DNA of 64,000 bases from Bacillota bacterium (GTDB lineage: Bacteria > Bacillota_I > Bacilli_A > RFN20 > CAG-826): positions 1 through 64,000 of the forward strand of contig JAUNOH010000008.1 of NCBI GenBank assembly GCA_030537155.1, written 5' to 3'. Made by a program: the position numbers and the translations under genes. This document shows, piece by piece, positions 8,032-15,992 of this stretch (position 1 is its first letter; each line of letters starts with the position of its first letter). The notes beneath the pieces are model-generated. The model was not told where the DNA came from and did not search any database. It worked only from the letters and a program-made list of their open reading frames with translations.

Positions 8032-8888
8032 TTGCCTTCCTCCTTGGCAAAGCTCTTCTTGATGTATTCGGCAAAGCTCATATCGCCATAGACGGTGTCG
8101 CCGACCATGTCCTCGCTCATCGTCCACTTGCCGAATTTGATGACCCCGGCTTTGCCGGTTTTCTTAATCTTGGCGAAAAAGGCCAGCATGTCGAATAGCC
8201 AGGCCGGGGCTCTTTTGACGACGACCGGCTTGCCGGCGGCTTCGAAGCAAAGCTCGGCGATCTGCTGATAGGAATAGGTTTCCTTGCCGCCCACGTTATA
8301 GGTCTTATCATCCTCATCCATCATGTGGAGGACGATGAACTCGGCGAAATCCTCAGTCGAGATGACGTTCGCATGGACGTCTTTCTTGCCCAAGAGGGTC
8401 ACTTCCCCCTTCTCCACCATCGGGCGGAAAACCTTGACGATGTCATAGAAATAGCCGGTCGGGCGATGGATGACGTAATGGATTCCGCTCGCCTTGAGCT
8501 CCTTCTCGAACTTGGCCTTGGCCGCCAGCATCGGGATGCCGGGCGCCTTATCGGCCTTGATGACGGAGACGTAGCTGAAATGCTTCACCCCGGCCTTTTT
8601 GGCCTCATTTAATAGATTGAGGTTTCCCTGATAATCGATCTGCTCGGGGGTGATGGTTGGGCTCCCTTTGGTCAACCCGACCGTGGTGATGACGGCATCG
8701 GCCCCATCGCAAAGGCCCTCCAATGTCTCGGGGGTGGTGACGTCGATGGGGATGAAGGTGATATCGCCTTTGATGTTTGGATCCGTCTGCTTGAGGTCGG
8801 CGGCGATGACCTGATGGCCATCAGCGGCCAGCTTCCTCAAAATGTCGATGCCTAGGTTACCGTAGGCTCCTGCCAATACTACTTTCAT
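8028..8888 (-). CDS. NmrA/SDR-like NAD(P)-binding protein
   Basis: This is a 286-residue atypical short-chain dehydrogenase. The N-terminus KVVLAGAYGNLGIDIL is the dinucleotide-binding motif (GxxGxxG type). It continues with AADLKQTDP, a diphosphate-strand region, and DAVITTVG. The middle segment HFSYVSVIKADKAPG and HRPTGYFYDIVK resemble NAD(P)H-binding epimerase or NmrA-like proteins, which often lack a complete Ser-Tyr-Lys triad. The ATG follows AGGGGA at good spacing. It lies 11 bases after the flavin-reductase-like gene and overlaps the DUF1295-like gene. Confidence 0.8.
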   Translation of the reverse strand: MKVVLAGAYGNLGIDILRKLAADGHQVIAADLKQTDPNIKGDITFIPIDVTTPETLEGLCDGADAVITTVGLTKGSPTITPEQIDYQGNLNLLNEAKKAGVKHFSYVSVIKADKAPGIPMLAAKAKFEKELKASGIHYVIHRPTGYFYDIVKVFRPMVEKGEVTLLGKKDVHANVISTEDFAEFIVLHMMDEDDKTYNVGGKETYSYQQIAELCFEAAGKPVVVKRAPAWLFDMLAFFAKIKKTGKAGVIKFGKWTMSEDMVGDTVYGDMSFAEYIKKSFAKEEGK

Positions 8889-8899
8889 GTTTGATTCCC

Positions 8900-9847
8900 C
8901 TATTTCTTGTTCTTTTCCTTCGAGCGTTTGTCGTTGATGATCTTCATGTGCTCGGCGGTAATCAGTTCGACCCCGTTTTCCTTGGCCCACTTGACGCAGC
9001 CCTTCAAGACGAGGGGCAGGAAGACGCGCGGGACGTTGAGGATGGTTTGTAAGGCGTCATCGCTGAATTTGACTTTGTCATCGACCCGATCGGCCGCGTA
9101 TCTGACCGATTCGAGGCTCGATTTCCTGATGGGGAGTAGTTCCGCCCTCATCCGGCACTTCTTGTGGAACCAGAAGTTTTTGGAGTCGCGGTAGCCATAA
9201 TCGACTGGGAGGGCGGGGAAATCCCTGGCCCTGACCCCATTGATGATGGCGTCCGAGTACTTCTTCTTCATCAGGATCCTGTCGATCTTGAGGATGAAAT
9301 GGGCCCCGAATTGGCTGGTGATGCCGTTGAAGTCATGATAGGGGCCTTCATAGCCATGTAACTCACCGGGTTTGTCGTTTTCGGCGTGGTCCAATTCTTT
9401 GACCCAGCTGCACTCGATGACCTGGATGGCGTTGGTCAATACATCCGGGCGGACATCCTCTGGGTTTTCCTCAGAGATCTGGGATTTCTCCATCAGGAAG
9501 ATCTTCTTTTTGTCGACTCTGGCCATCTTATCCTTCGACTCATCGCCGGGCCAAGATAGCTTGACGGCCTCCTTGAAGAACTTCGGGTCATCGGGGATGA
9601 AGTTTATGGCGCATTTACCGTTACGGAGGATATTCTGGGCGGTGTTGGAGGAGTAACGGCAGCAAAGAAGCATCGCGTAAAAATCCTTGCCCGCGACATA
9701 GTAAGGTTGGACCAATGAATAGGGTCCCAGGTTGGTGGAGCCATCGGGGTTGATCGTCGAGATCACCACCGTCGGCATCGGGAAAAATAGGGACGTCTGA
9801 TAAAAATTATCGACGATCCTAAGGTTTTCAAAGCTGCTGATCTGCAA
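8900..9847 (-). CDS. Flavin-reductase-like FMN-binding split-barrel protein
   Basis: This protein of about 315 residues has a flavin-reductase-like N-terminus: FFPMPTVVISTINPDGSTNLGPYSLVQP, then NTAQNILRNGKCAINFIPDD, typical of FMN-binding split barrels. The C-terminal 120 residues are less familiar. It is the first gene of the operon. The start is uncertain: the TTG at 9845-9847 abuts the GAAAGGAG ribosome site with no spacing, while an ATC six bases further would be spaced well. A TATAAT lies upstream on the minus strand at 9887-9892. Confidence 0.8.
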   Translation of the reverse strand: MQISSFENLRIVDNFYQTSLFFPMPTVVISTINPDGSTNLGPYSLVQPYYVAGKDFYAMLLCCRYSSNTAQNILRNGKCAINFIPDDPKFFKEAVKLSWPGDESKDKMARVDKKKIFLMEKSQISEENPEDVRPDVLTNAIQVIECSWVKELDHAENDKPGELHGYEGPYHDFNGITSQFGAHFILKIDRILMKKKYSDAIINGVRARDFPALPVDYGYRDSKNFWFHKKCRMRAELLPIRKSSLESVRYAADRVDDKVKFSDDALQTILNVPRVFLPLVLKGCVKWAKENGVELITAEHMKIINDKRSKEKNKK

Positions 9848-10170
9848 CTCCTTTCAGTATTTCGGTATTTCGTTACCTATAGAACAATTATAGTCCTTTA
9901 GTTCGAAAAGTATATTCATATTTTGTTAACGTGACAGGGTTTAGAACCAATGCGAAAAAGATGAGCTTTTGTCGCAAAATATTTTCCTCAGCCTCACTGG
10001 TTTTTCGGCGTTAGTAAGCCTTGCCCTGGCGCCCTTGGGTCTATTCGTCCGAAAAGCTAATCTGTTCATCGCTTTAGTATCAGAATTTCATTTTCTTACG
10101 GCACTTTTTCATTATTGCCGAATTTCGTTAAAAGATTCCCCACGCTTATTGCCTGCAATGATATATTTTA
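9848..10170. other. Intergenic region between redox operon and AbiE module
   Basis: About 320 AT-rich bases carry the promoter region of the redox operon (minus TATAAT at 9887-9892; tandem CGAAATAC repeats near 9860-9875). Short reading frames here have no ribosome site and no recognisable product. I see nothing else. Confidence 0.5.
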
Positions 10171-10200
10171 AATACACTAATTTAATTAGTTGTGTATTAT
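10171..10200 (+). promoter_or_regulatory. Palindromic operator/promoter of the AbiE module
   Basis: AATACAC (10171-10177) and GTGTATT (10192-10198) form an inverted repeat around a 13-bp palindrome CTAATT-T-AATTAG (10177-10189). TATTAT at 10195-10200 is a -10 candidate overlapping the right arm. AbiEi antitoxins bind inverted repeats ahead of their own operon, so this fits negative autoregulation. Confidence 0.6.
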
Positions 10201-10212
10201 TATTTTAGAAAT

Positions 10213-10815
10213 ATGAGCAAACTTGATGCCGCAATAGCCGTGCTTAAAAGTAACGGCGGAACCGCCAAAACCAATGATTTCATTAAGAATGGAATCTCCG
10301 CTTTGGACGTTGCCAATTTTTGCAAAGCCGGATACCTAGAACGTATAAGGCACGGACATTACTGTCTTCCCGGTGTGGAAATAAGCGAGGAAAAGCTTTT
10401 GGCCGTCACCATCCCCGAGGCCATAGTCTCCCTCGAAAGCGCCCTATTCCATTATGGATATAGCGATTTCACCCCCAGGAAATGGTCGATTGCCGTGCCT
10501 AGGAGCTTTTCCAGATCCAAACTAAAAGGAAACCCTCTTCCCCTAAAGGTCAATTACGTCAAAGATGACCTCTTTGATCTCGGCAAAGATATCGGCGATT
10601 TCAACGGCTTTCTCCTTCCAGTATACGACCGGGAAAGGACGATATGCGATCTGTTCAAATATCGGGGCAAAATCGACGATGAGACCTTTGCCAAAGCCCT
10701 CCACTGTTATACTAAGGATGAGCACAAAAACCTGACTAAACTCACGGAATATGCCAAACAAATGGGGGTATATAAGAAAATGTTCGATGTGATTGGGGTT
10801 CTTCTCAATGGGTGA
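10213..10815 (+). CDS. AbiEi-type antitoxin / transcriptional regulator
   Basis: This 200-residue protein matches the AbiEi antitoxin of type IV AbiE systems. An N-terminal winged-helix region (GGTAKTNDFIKNGISALDV, then KAGYLERIRHGHYCLPG) precedes a C-terminal antitoxin domain with YDRERTICDLFKYRGKID. AbiEi represses its operon and counteracts the AbiEii nucleotidyltransferase. The ATG at 10213 has no clear Shine-Dalgarno site and follows an AT-rich TATTTT by six bases. The gene overlaps the toxin start by 8 bases. Confidence 0.88.
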   Translation: MSKLDAAIAVLKSNGGTAKTNDFIKNGISALDVANFCKAGYLERIRHGHYCLPGVEISEEKLLAVTIPEAIVSLESALFHYGYSDFTPRKWSIAVPRSFSRSKLKGNPLPLKVNYVKDDLFDLGKDIGDFNGFLLPVYDRERTICDLFKYRGKIDDETFAKALHCYTKDEHKNLTKLTEYAKQMGVYKKMFDVIGVLLNG

Positions 10816-11714
10816 TGCCGCAGCATCCGTTTTGGCACGCTTGAAAAATAAGGCGATAGAAACAGGGAGAAGTTATCAGCTTTGCCTCCAACTGTTTTGC
10901 CAAGAAGAGTTCGTACGTAGGCTGGAAAAATCCAAATATGCAGACAACTTTATTCTTAAAGGTGGTCTTTTTCTATATACAGCAACCGGATACGATAGCA
11001 GAGTCACGGTCGACATCGACTTCCTGCTCCGCCAAATGCCTGGGTCTCCGCAGGAACTAAGGCCCATAATCGAGGAAATAATATCCGTAGAGACGGGCAA
11101 TGATTTTGTCTTCTTTGAGATAAAAGAATTGAGGCAAATCGCCCTTATGAAAAAGTACCCAGGCATCGGGATTTCCCTTCTCGCTCGAATCAAAAACACA
11201 AGGACGCCGATTAATATTGATTTCGGCATTGGCGACATCATAGTTCCATCACCGCAAAAGCTAAGGATGCCCACTCAGCTTTCCGATTTCGAATCGCCAA
11301 TCGTAAACGCTTATTCTATAGAAACGACGATTGCCGAAAAACTCGATGCAATTTTGGATTTAATGGAATATTCCAGCCGTATGAAGGATTACTACGACAT
11401 CTATTACATAGCCAACAGCTTTGATTTTGACGGCAATATCCTTTCTCAGGCCTTGGCGAAGACTTTTGAAAACCGCGAGCATCATTTCGACACGCAGCAA
11501 TTTGACAACATCATTAGGTTTTCGGAGAATGAGGCAATGAATAAAAAAATGGGCGGCATTTGTCAAAAGAACCGACGTAAAGACTGATGACTTTCAGACA
11601 GTGCTAGAAGCCATCAATAAATTTCTTGCCAAGCCTTTTCAATACGCAATTGAGAATAAAGGATTTTCTGGAAGGTGGTTAGCCACCGATCGATGCTGGG
11701 TCTTTCGCAAATAG
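10808..11714 (+). pseudogene. AbiEii-type nucleotidyltransferase toxin, frameshifted
   Basis: The toxin shows the nucleotidyltransferase signature KGGLFLYTATGYDSRVTVDIDF with the paired acidic residues, and IAEKLDAILD. In frame it stops at 11587 after a foreign tail. Skipping one A in the A7 run at 11543-11549 restores a normal C-terminus (KWAAFVKRTDVKTDDF, then VLEAINKFLAKPF) ending at 11714, giving about 301 residues. The 907-nt length fits one extra base. This could be a real inactivating indel, a phase-variable tract, a programmed shift or an assembly error. AbiEii blocks growth when unopposed. Confidence 0.85.
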
Positions 11715-11839
11715 GAATCTCTATCCCGCACAAAGTTAATAAAAACAGGGCATGCTGCCCTGATTTTTCCCCACGTTTTACCGATGGGGAAGAATTATGT
11801 GATTCGGACAATCCGGATTCATTCGATGAATGCTGTGTT

Positions 11840-11916
11840 TGGCGCGCCCGGAGGGACTCGAACCCGCAACCCCCAGATTCGTAGTCTGGTACTCTATCCA
11901 GTTGAGCTACGGGCGC
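11840..11916 (-). tRNA. tRNA-Arg (ACG)
   Basis: A 77-nt cloverleaf with acceptor GCGCCCG/CGGGCGC and anticodon loop CTACGAA (ACG) between CCAGA and TCTGG. The T-arm contains TTCGAGT, the discriminator is G, and CCA is encoded. An identical copy lies at 15809-15885. Confidence 0.97.
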
Positions 11917-11918
11917 GC

Positions 11919-11992
11919 TGGAGCATCCGCCCGGATTTGAACCGAGGGTCAGGGAGTTGCAGTCCCTTGCCTTACCACTTGGCTACGGATGC
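11919..11992 (-). tRNA. tRNA-Cys (GCA)
   Basis: A 74-nt cloverleaf with acceptor GCATCCG/CGGATGC, anticodon loop CTGCAAC (GCA), discriminator U and encoded CCA. It lies 2 bases upstream of tRNA-Arg in the direction of transcription, so both are probably cut from one transcript. Confidence 0.97.
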
Positions 11993-12067
11993 GCGAGCAA
12001 GATTATAGCATCCCCCGACGGGGTGTAAAAGAAGCAAATCCCCGTCACAATGCGCGCGCAATATAAA

Positions 12068-12118
12068 GAAAGAAAAGCATCCCCGGAAAAGGAGGACCAG
12101 GGATGCTTTGGTGATGGT
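12068..12118 (-). terminator. Terminator after the secreted-protein fragment
   Basis: AAAGCATCCC and GGGATGCTTT form a strong stem. On the minus strand it is followed by TTTTCTTTCTTT, just past the stop at 12124. Confidence 0.65.
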
Positions 12119-12123
12119 GAATA

Positions 12124-12765
12124 TCAGGACATGCTGACGGTGATGACGCCGGCCTCTTCCGCCCAGGTACCGGAGAAATCGGTATCGGAGAAGGGTCCGA
12201 AGCCATCGATGGTCATCTCGGCCGTGTAGTCGATTAATAGTTCGAGGACGCCGGTGACCTTTTCGCCCATGCCGCCCGAGCCGGAGAGGGTGTAGCTATA
12301 GCTGGAGCCCTCATTCGGGGTGTCGAGCTCCGTCATGGCGCAGGTGATCGCGGTGCCCATGGCGCTGATGACGACCTTGCTATCGGCCACCGAGACCGAA
12401 GTCAGGGTGATGGTTGGGCTGCCGCCTCCACCGCCTCCGCCCGGGAAGCCACCCGTCTGCTCGCTATAGCCATCGGACTGGCTCTCCTCGGCGGTGAGCT
12501 CATCGATGTCGAAGGACTCGCCGGAGGCTTCGGAGTTGGTGACGTATTCGCTGCTGGATTTAGCGACCGAGGTAACGGTGTAGCTATGGCCAATCTGGAA
12601 TTCCTCGCTCTCCTGATAGTTATATTCGGAGCTCGTGGAGATATCAGAGCTGGCGAAGGTGACGGTGATAGTAGAGCCGTCGGCCTTATCGGTGGCGGTG
12701 ACCACCACCTCATCCGGCACCACCTCGGTGGCGTAATCGGCCCCGTTTTTGAGCTGGATGCTCAT
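12124..12765 (-). pseudogene. C-terminal fragment of a beta-rich surface protein
   Basis: The 213 codons encode a Ser/Thr-rich, beta-strand-like sequence with a central glycine linker (PGGGGGGGSP) separating two domains. No family is recognised. There is no convincing start: the frame stays open upstream past the internal ATG (SGALSAPEIEYKWDGSAM) and then runs into a truncated response regulator in another frame. No signal peptide is present. It looks like the 3' remnant of a larger secreted or cell-wall protein left after a deletion. Confidence 0.55.
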
Positions 12766-12793
12766 GGCTGAGCCGTCCCACTTATACTCGATC

Positions 12794-12964
12794 TCAGGAG
12801 CGCTTAAGGCGCCGGAGACCGTGTAGTAGAGAAAGGAAGGCGATGGAGGCCCCGTAGCATTTGACGTCGAAGGCGATCGAAAGCTCCTGGCCCAATATCT
12901 CCAGGCTCTCCTTCAGCCTTTTTTGGTCTTTTTCGTCATCCTCGACGATGGCTACCCTGATCAT
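12794..12964 (-). pseudogene. Truncated response-regulator receiver domain
   Basis: The ATG at 12962-12964 opens MIRVAIVEDDEKDQKRL, the acidic-pocket start of a response-regulator receiver domain, like those of LytTR-type regulators. Homology appears to stop near residue 38 (DVKCYG). The frame then reads unrelated codons and ends after 56 residues. The phospho-acceptor Asp, the effector domain and a partner kinase are absent. The break near 12850 joins the surface-protein fragment out of frame. Confidence 0.75.
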
Positions 12965-13151
12965 AATCGTCCAAATATTATCGAATTGCTGTAATTATAC
13001 CGCGAGAAAAATAAAAGAAACCCCTATGGGAGGAGCCATAGAAAGCGCCCCACCACCGCGACTGCTGTGTCAGTGAGACAAAAATATGTAACCGCTTTCG
13101 CGTATTTCAATATAAAATTAATGAATATTCAAGGAGATAAAAAACCAAATC

Positions 13152-13910
13152 ATGTTCAACTACGAAAATCAGGTAGTCGTCATCACCGGCGCTTCCTCGG
13201 GTCTCGGCTCCCAGATGGCCGAAGGCTTTGCCAAGCAGGGCGCCGATCTAGTCTTATTGGCCAGGAGGGTTGAGAAACTCGAGAAGCTGGCCGCCGAACT
13301 CAGCAAACTCGGCGTCAAGGTCCTCCCCATCGGCTGCGACGTCACCAAAGTCCCCGACATCGAGAAAGCCGCCAAGGAAGTCGAGGAGAAATTCGGCAAG
13401 GTCGACGTCTTGGTCAACTGCGCCGGCAGCGCCAAAAACGCCGGCGTCCTCGATATGACCGACGAGGAATGGGACTTCACCATCAAGACCGACATGGACA
13501 GCGTCTTCTACGTCACCAGGGCCTTCGGCAACATCATGAAGAAGCATAACTACGGCCGCATCATCAACATCGCCTCGATGTACGGCATGGTCGGCAACAT
13601 GGCCATGGGCACCATCGCCTACCACACCAGCAAGGGCGGCGTCGTCAACTTCACCAGGGCGGCCGCCAGCGAACTCGCCAAGTACAACATCACCGTCAAC
13701 GCCATCTGCCCGGGCTACTTCGACACCGAATTGACCCACGAGACTTTGATCACCGACGCCTTCACCGCCTATATGAAGGCCACCGTCCCGATGGGCCGTT
13801 ATGGCTATTCGGGCGAGCTAAACGCCGGGGCCATCTTCCTCGGAAGCAAGGAAGCCTCCTACGTCACCGGGGTCATCCTCCCGATCGACGGCGGCTACAC
13901 CTGCTGCTAA
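13152..13910 (+). CDS. Short-chain dehydrogenase/reductase (FabG/gluconate-5-DH-like)
   Basis: This 252-residue classical SDR has the cofactor motif TGASSGLG (about 14-21), NCAGSAKNAG in place of NNAG, the catalytic Ser region NIASMYG, YHTSK carrying Tyr and Lys, and the C-terminal GVILPIDGGYTCC. It reduces or oxidises an alcohol/ketone with NAD(P). The substrate is open; FabG-like and gluconate 5-dehydrogenase-like enzymes share these motifs. An upstream TATAAA and AAGGAGA ribosome site are present, with a terminator after the stop. It is probably monocistronic. Confidence 0.9.
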   Translation: MFNYENQVVVITGASSGLGSQMAEGFAKQGADLVLLARRVEKLEKLAAELSKLGVKVLPIGCDVTKVPDIEKAAKEVEEKFGKVDVLVNCAGSAKNAGVLDMTDEEWDFTIKTDMDSVFYVTRAFGNIMKKHNYGRIINIASMYGMVGNMAMGTIAYHTSKGGVVNFTRAAASELAKYNITVNAICPGYFDTELTHETLITDAFTAYMKATVPMGRYGYSGELNAGAIFLGSKEASYVTGVILPIDGGYTCC

Positions 13911-13920
13911 TCCCCCCACT

Positions 13921-13954
13921 CCAGCAAGGCCCCCTATGTGGGGGCTTTTCTTTT
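13921..13954 (+). terminator. Terminator of the SDR gene
   Basis: The stem GCCCCC/GGGGGC around TATGT is followed by TTTTCTTTT, right after the SDR stop. Confidence 0.8.
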
Positions 13955-13998
13955 GCCCATATCGGTTATAAAGTTAGTCCGAGCTTACAGGAGTCTAT

Positions 13999-14799
13999 AT
14001 GGAATTAGGAACCGTCGAGGATACGTTGTTCGTCCCCCTTTTGGGGAGGATATACGCCAGCAAAAACCATTCAAACATCCTCTTCGACGCCAAAGCCCTT
14101 GAATTGGAGAGAAAAATCCCCGAACGCATCAGGGATAACGATAGGCAAAAGCAATATACCCTCATCGCCTCAGCCAGCCGTTCGGCGAATATGGATCGAT
14201 ATATCGACGCTTTCCTATCGGAAAACCCCGAAGGCGTAATCGTCGAATTGGGCGTCGGCTTAGAAAGCACCTTCTACCGGAAAAAGAAGACGCCGAAAGC
14301 CTGGTATGGGGTGGATCTGGATAACGTCATCACCTACCGAAAAAACCTCCTCGGCGAAGAGGGGATAAAGCTGATTTCCGGGGACGCTTTTTCTGAGGCT
14401 TGGATCAAGGCGGTCAAAAACGAAAACCCCGCTTCCAAAATCCTCGTCACCTGCAGCGGCCTCTTCTACTACTTCAGTAACGAAAAGGTGTGTTCCTTAC
14501 TAAAGAAATTGCATGAAGCCGGAGACTTTCAAATCGTCTTTGACGCGGTTAACAAATCCGGCATGAAGATGATGAAGAAAGCCTATATGAAGCAAGTCGG
14601 GCACGCGGATGCCGAAGTGTTTTTCTACGTCGATAAAGGCAACTCGCTGGTAAAAGAAATAGGGAATGGGTGCGCTCTCCTAAGCGAAGAGCCGTTTTAC
14701 AAGCATATTGACCGTAGAGGATTAAAAGCCGGAACCAAGTTCAACATGGTGGCCTCCGATATATTGAAGATGGTTAAAATGATCCATCTGAGCCTATAA
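13999..14799 (+). CDS. LCMT/TcmP-like SAM-dependent methyltransferase
   Basis: This 266-residue protein matches the leucine-carboxyl-methyltransferase / tetracenomycin O-methyltransferase-like family. It opens with GTVEDTLFVPLLGRIYAS and carries the SAM motif VIVELGVGLESTFYR, the acidic ribose-binding WYGVDLDNV, and ASKILVTCSGLFYYFSNE. These enzymes methylate carboxyl or hydroxyl groups on small molecules; the substrate is not known here. The ATG follows ACAGGAG with an upstream TATAAA. No biosynthetic partners flank it. Confidence 0.85.
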   Translation: MELGTVEDTLFVPLLGRIYASKNHSNILFDAKALELERKIPERIRDNDRQKQYTLIASASRSANMDRYIDAFLSENPEGVIVELGVGLESTFYRKKKTPKAWYGVDLDNVITYRKNLLGEEGIKLISGDAFSEAWIKAVKNENPASKILVTCSGLFYYFSNEKVCSLLKKLHEAGDFQIVFDAVNKSGMKMMKKAYMKQVGHADAEVFFYVDKGNSLVKEIGNGCALLSEEPFYKHIDRRGLKAGTKFNMVASDILKMVKMIHLSL

Positions 14800-14864
14800 A
14801 GCTTCCGTTAATACACCCATGGGAACGCGCATCCAGGTAATCGAGCGGATGTCCATCGCATCGA

Positions 14865-15287
14865 TTATGTGGCTTTATATTTTTCCTCGATTAGATCAAG
14901 CATTTCTCGGGGGATAACTATGTAATACTCCCTCGGGAAATGCCTGATGTTCCCAGTTACAAGATAGGCTTCACTTCGTTTTCGCTTGTCAGCCACCACA
15001 TCATAGAATGGTTTGTCGCTTTTATCAGGCAACTCAACGCCGGAATCTGGGGCCTCAACAAGTTCTCCCAACTCGCGAATCGAAGATATGAATAGACCAA
15101 CCAAATCTTCCGAGAAAGCAAACTTCGGTCTGGTGAGAACCTCTTTATATTCCTCAATCATCCCATGACTAAATAAGGGTCTGAGAAATCCAAGCGCCAC
15201 ACAATCCAGCAGTCGCCTCGGCACCGATTGCGATTTAAGCAAAGCCGACACCAAAACATTCGTATCAATCGCAGCATAAAAGCACAT
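14865..15287 (-). CDS. PIN-domain ribonuclease toxin (COG1569-like)
   Basis: This 140-residue PIN protein has the acidic residues of the nuclease site: Asp8 in AIDTNVLVSALL, Glu45/Glu46 in MIEEYKEVLTRP, and Asp91/Asp96 in SDKPFYDVVAD, then VTGNIRHFP. It would cleave RNA when free of antitoxin. Its ATG overlaps the antitoxin stop by one base (TAATG), a toxin-antitoxin arrangement. Confidence 0.87.
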   Translation of the reverse strand: MCFYAAIDTNVLVSALLKSQSVPRRLLDCVALGFLRPLFSHGMIEEYKEVLTRPKFAFSEDLVGLFISSIRELGELVEAPDSGVELPDKSDKPFYDVVADKRKRSEAYLVTGNIRHFPREYYIVIPREMLDLIEEKYKAT

Positions 15288-15580
15288 TAATTCCCACCCC
15301 TTTCTTTTCTGACGGCCTCTATTTCGGCCTGAATTTCTTCCTCCCCGAGCTTTGAGTTGCCATTATTCTCAGAAATGTCATTCATCTCATCAGCCGTATT
15401 AATGAGCGATTCCGATGCGGCACCTAGTTTCATGCTGAAAGGTATTCCCCGTTCCTGAACGCTCCTTCTTAGGAACATCCTCACGGCGGTCGAAAGGTCT
15501 AGGCCCAGTTCTTCAAATATCTCACTGGCTTGGGTTTTCAGTTCTTCATCTACCCTGATTTGTATTAATCCGTTTGGCAT
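15287..15580 (-). CDS. RelB/DinJ-family antitoxin
   Basis: This 97-residue protein has an N-terminal ribbon-helix-helix of RelB/DinJ type: IQIRVDEELKTQASEIFEELGLDLSTAVRMFLRRS, then GIPFSMKL. The acidic C-terminal tail (about 60-97) would wrap the toxin. RelB/DinJ proteins usually pair with RelE/YafQ toxins, whereas here the downstream gene is a PIN nuclease. The ATG follows AAAGGAGGG. Confidence 0.88.
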   Translation of the reverse strand: MPNGLIQIRVDEELKTQASEIFEELGLDLSTAVRMFLRRSVQERGIPFSMKLGAASESLINTADEMNDISENNGNSKLGEEEIQAEIEAVRKERGGN

Positions 15581-15597
15581 ACCATCCCTCCTTTTGT

Positions 15598-15618
15598 AAT
15601 TACATTATAATGCATTTG
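15598..15618 (-). promoter_or_regulatory. Promoter/operator of the RelB-PIN module
   Basis: The palindrome CATTATAATG (15603-15612) contains a minus-strand TATAAT at 15604-15609, about 20 bp ahead of the ribosome site. A repressor bound here would cover the -10 box, consistent with autoregulation by the antitoxin. Confidence 0.55.
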
Positions 15619-15808
15619 AAAGACAGAAGATGCTTTTTAAACCAATAGAAATTAAAGTCTGAATGGCGTTCAACAGGCAGGGACAGAAATCCATTCCTCT
15701 GCATCCAAATCAAAAAAAGAGGCCAAGATGGCCCAATTATCGTCCACGGCTTTCGGCCGGCAATTCCTATATCCATCTAATCGGATTCATCCGATTGATT
15801 CAGGTTTT

Positions 15809-15885
15809 TGGCGCGCCCGGAGGGACTCGAACCCGCAACCCCCAGATTCGTAGTCTGGTACTCTATCCAGTTGAGCTACGGGCGC
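15809..15885 (-). tRNA. tRNA-Arg (ACG), second copy
   Basis: Identical across 77 nt to the tRNA-Arg at 11840-11916, including the encoded CCA, but with different flanks. Downstream on the minus strand is a perfect ATCGGAT/ATCCGAT hairpin. Confidence 0.97.
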
Positions 15886-15954
15886 GCATTTGCCTCGGTT
15901 TCCCACAGCCCGATAAATATATAGCGGACCCAAACAAAAATAAAGGGCCAATCA

Positions 15955-15986
15955 AAGAAAAAGCCCCGGTTTCCCGGGGCCATCTT
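15955..15986 (-). terminator. Terminator of metNIQ
   Basis: The GCCCCGG/CCGGGGC stem is followed on the minus strand by TTTTTCTTT, immediately after the metQ stop. Confidence 0.8.
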
Positions 15987-15992
15987 TTTGGA

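Noticed and set aside
9969-10208. Open frame of 79 codons before the AbiE module
   Set aside because: No ribosome site, no recognisable domain, and it overlaps the palindromic operator.
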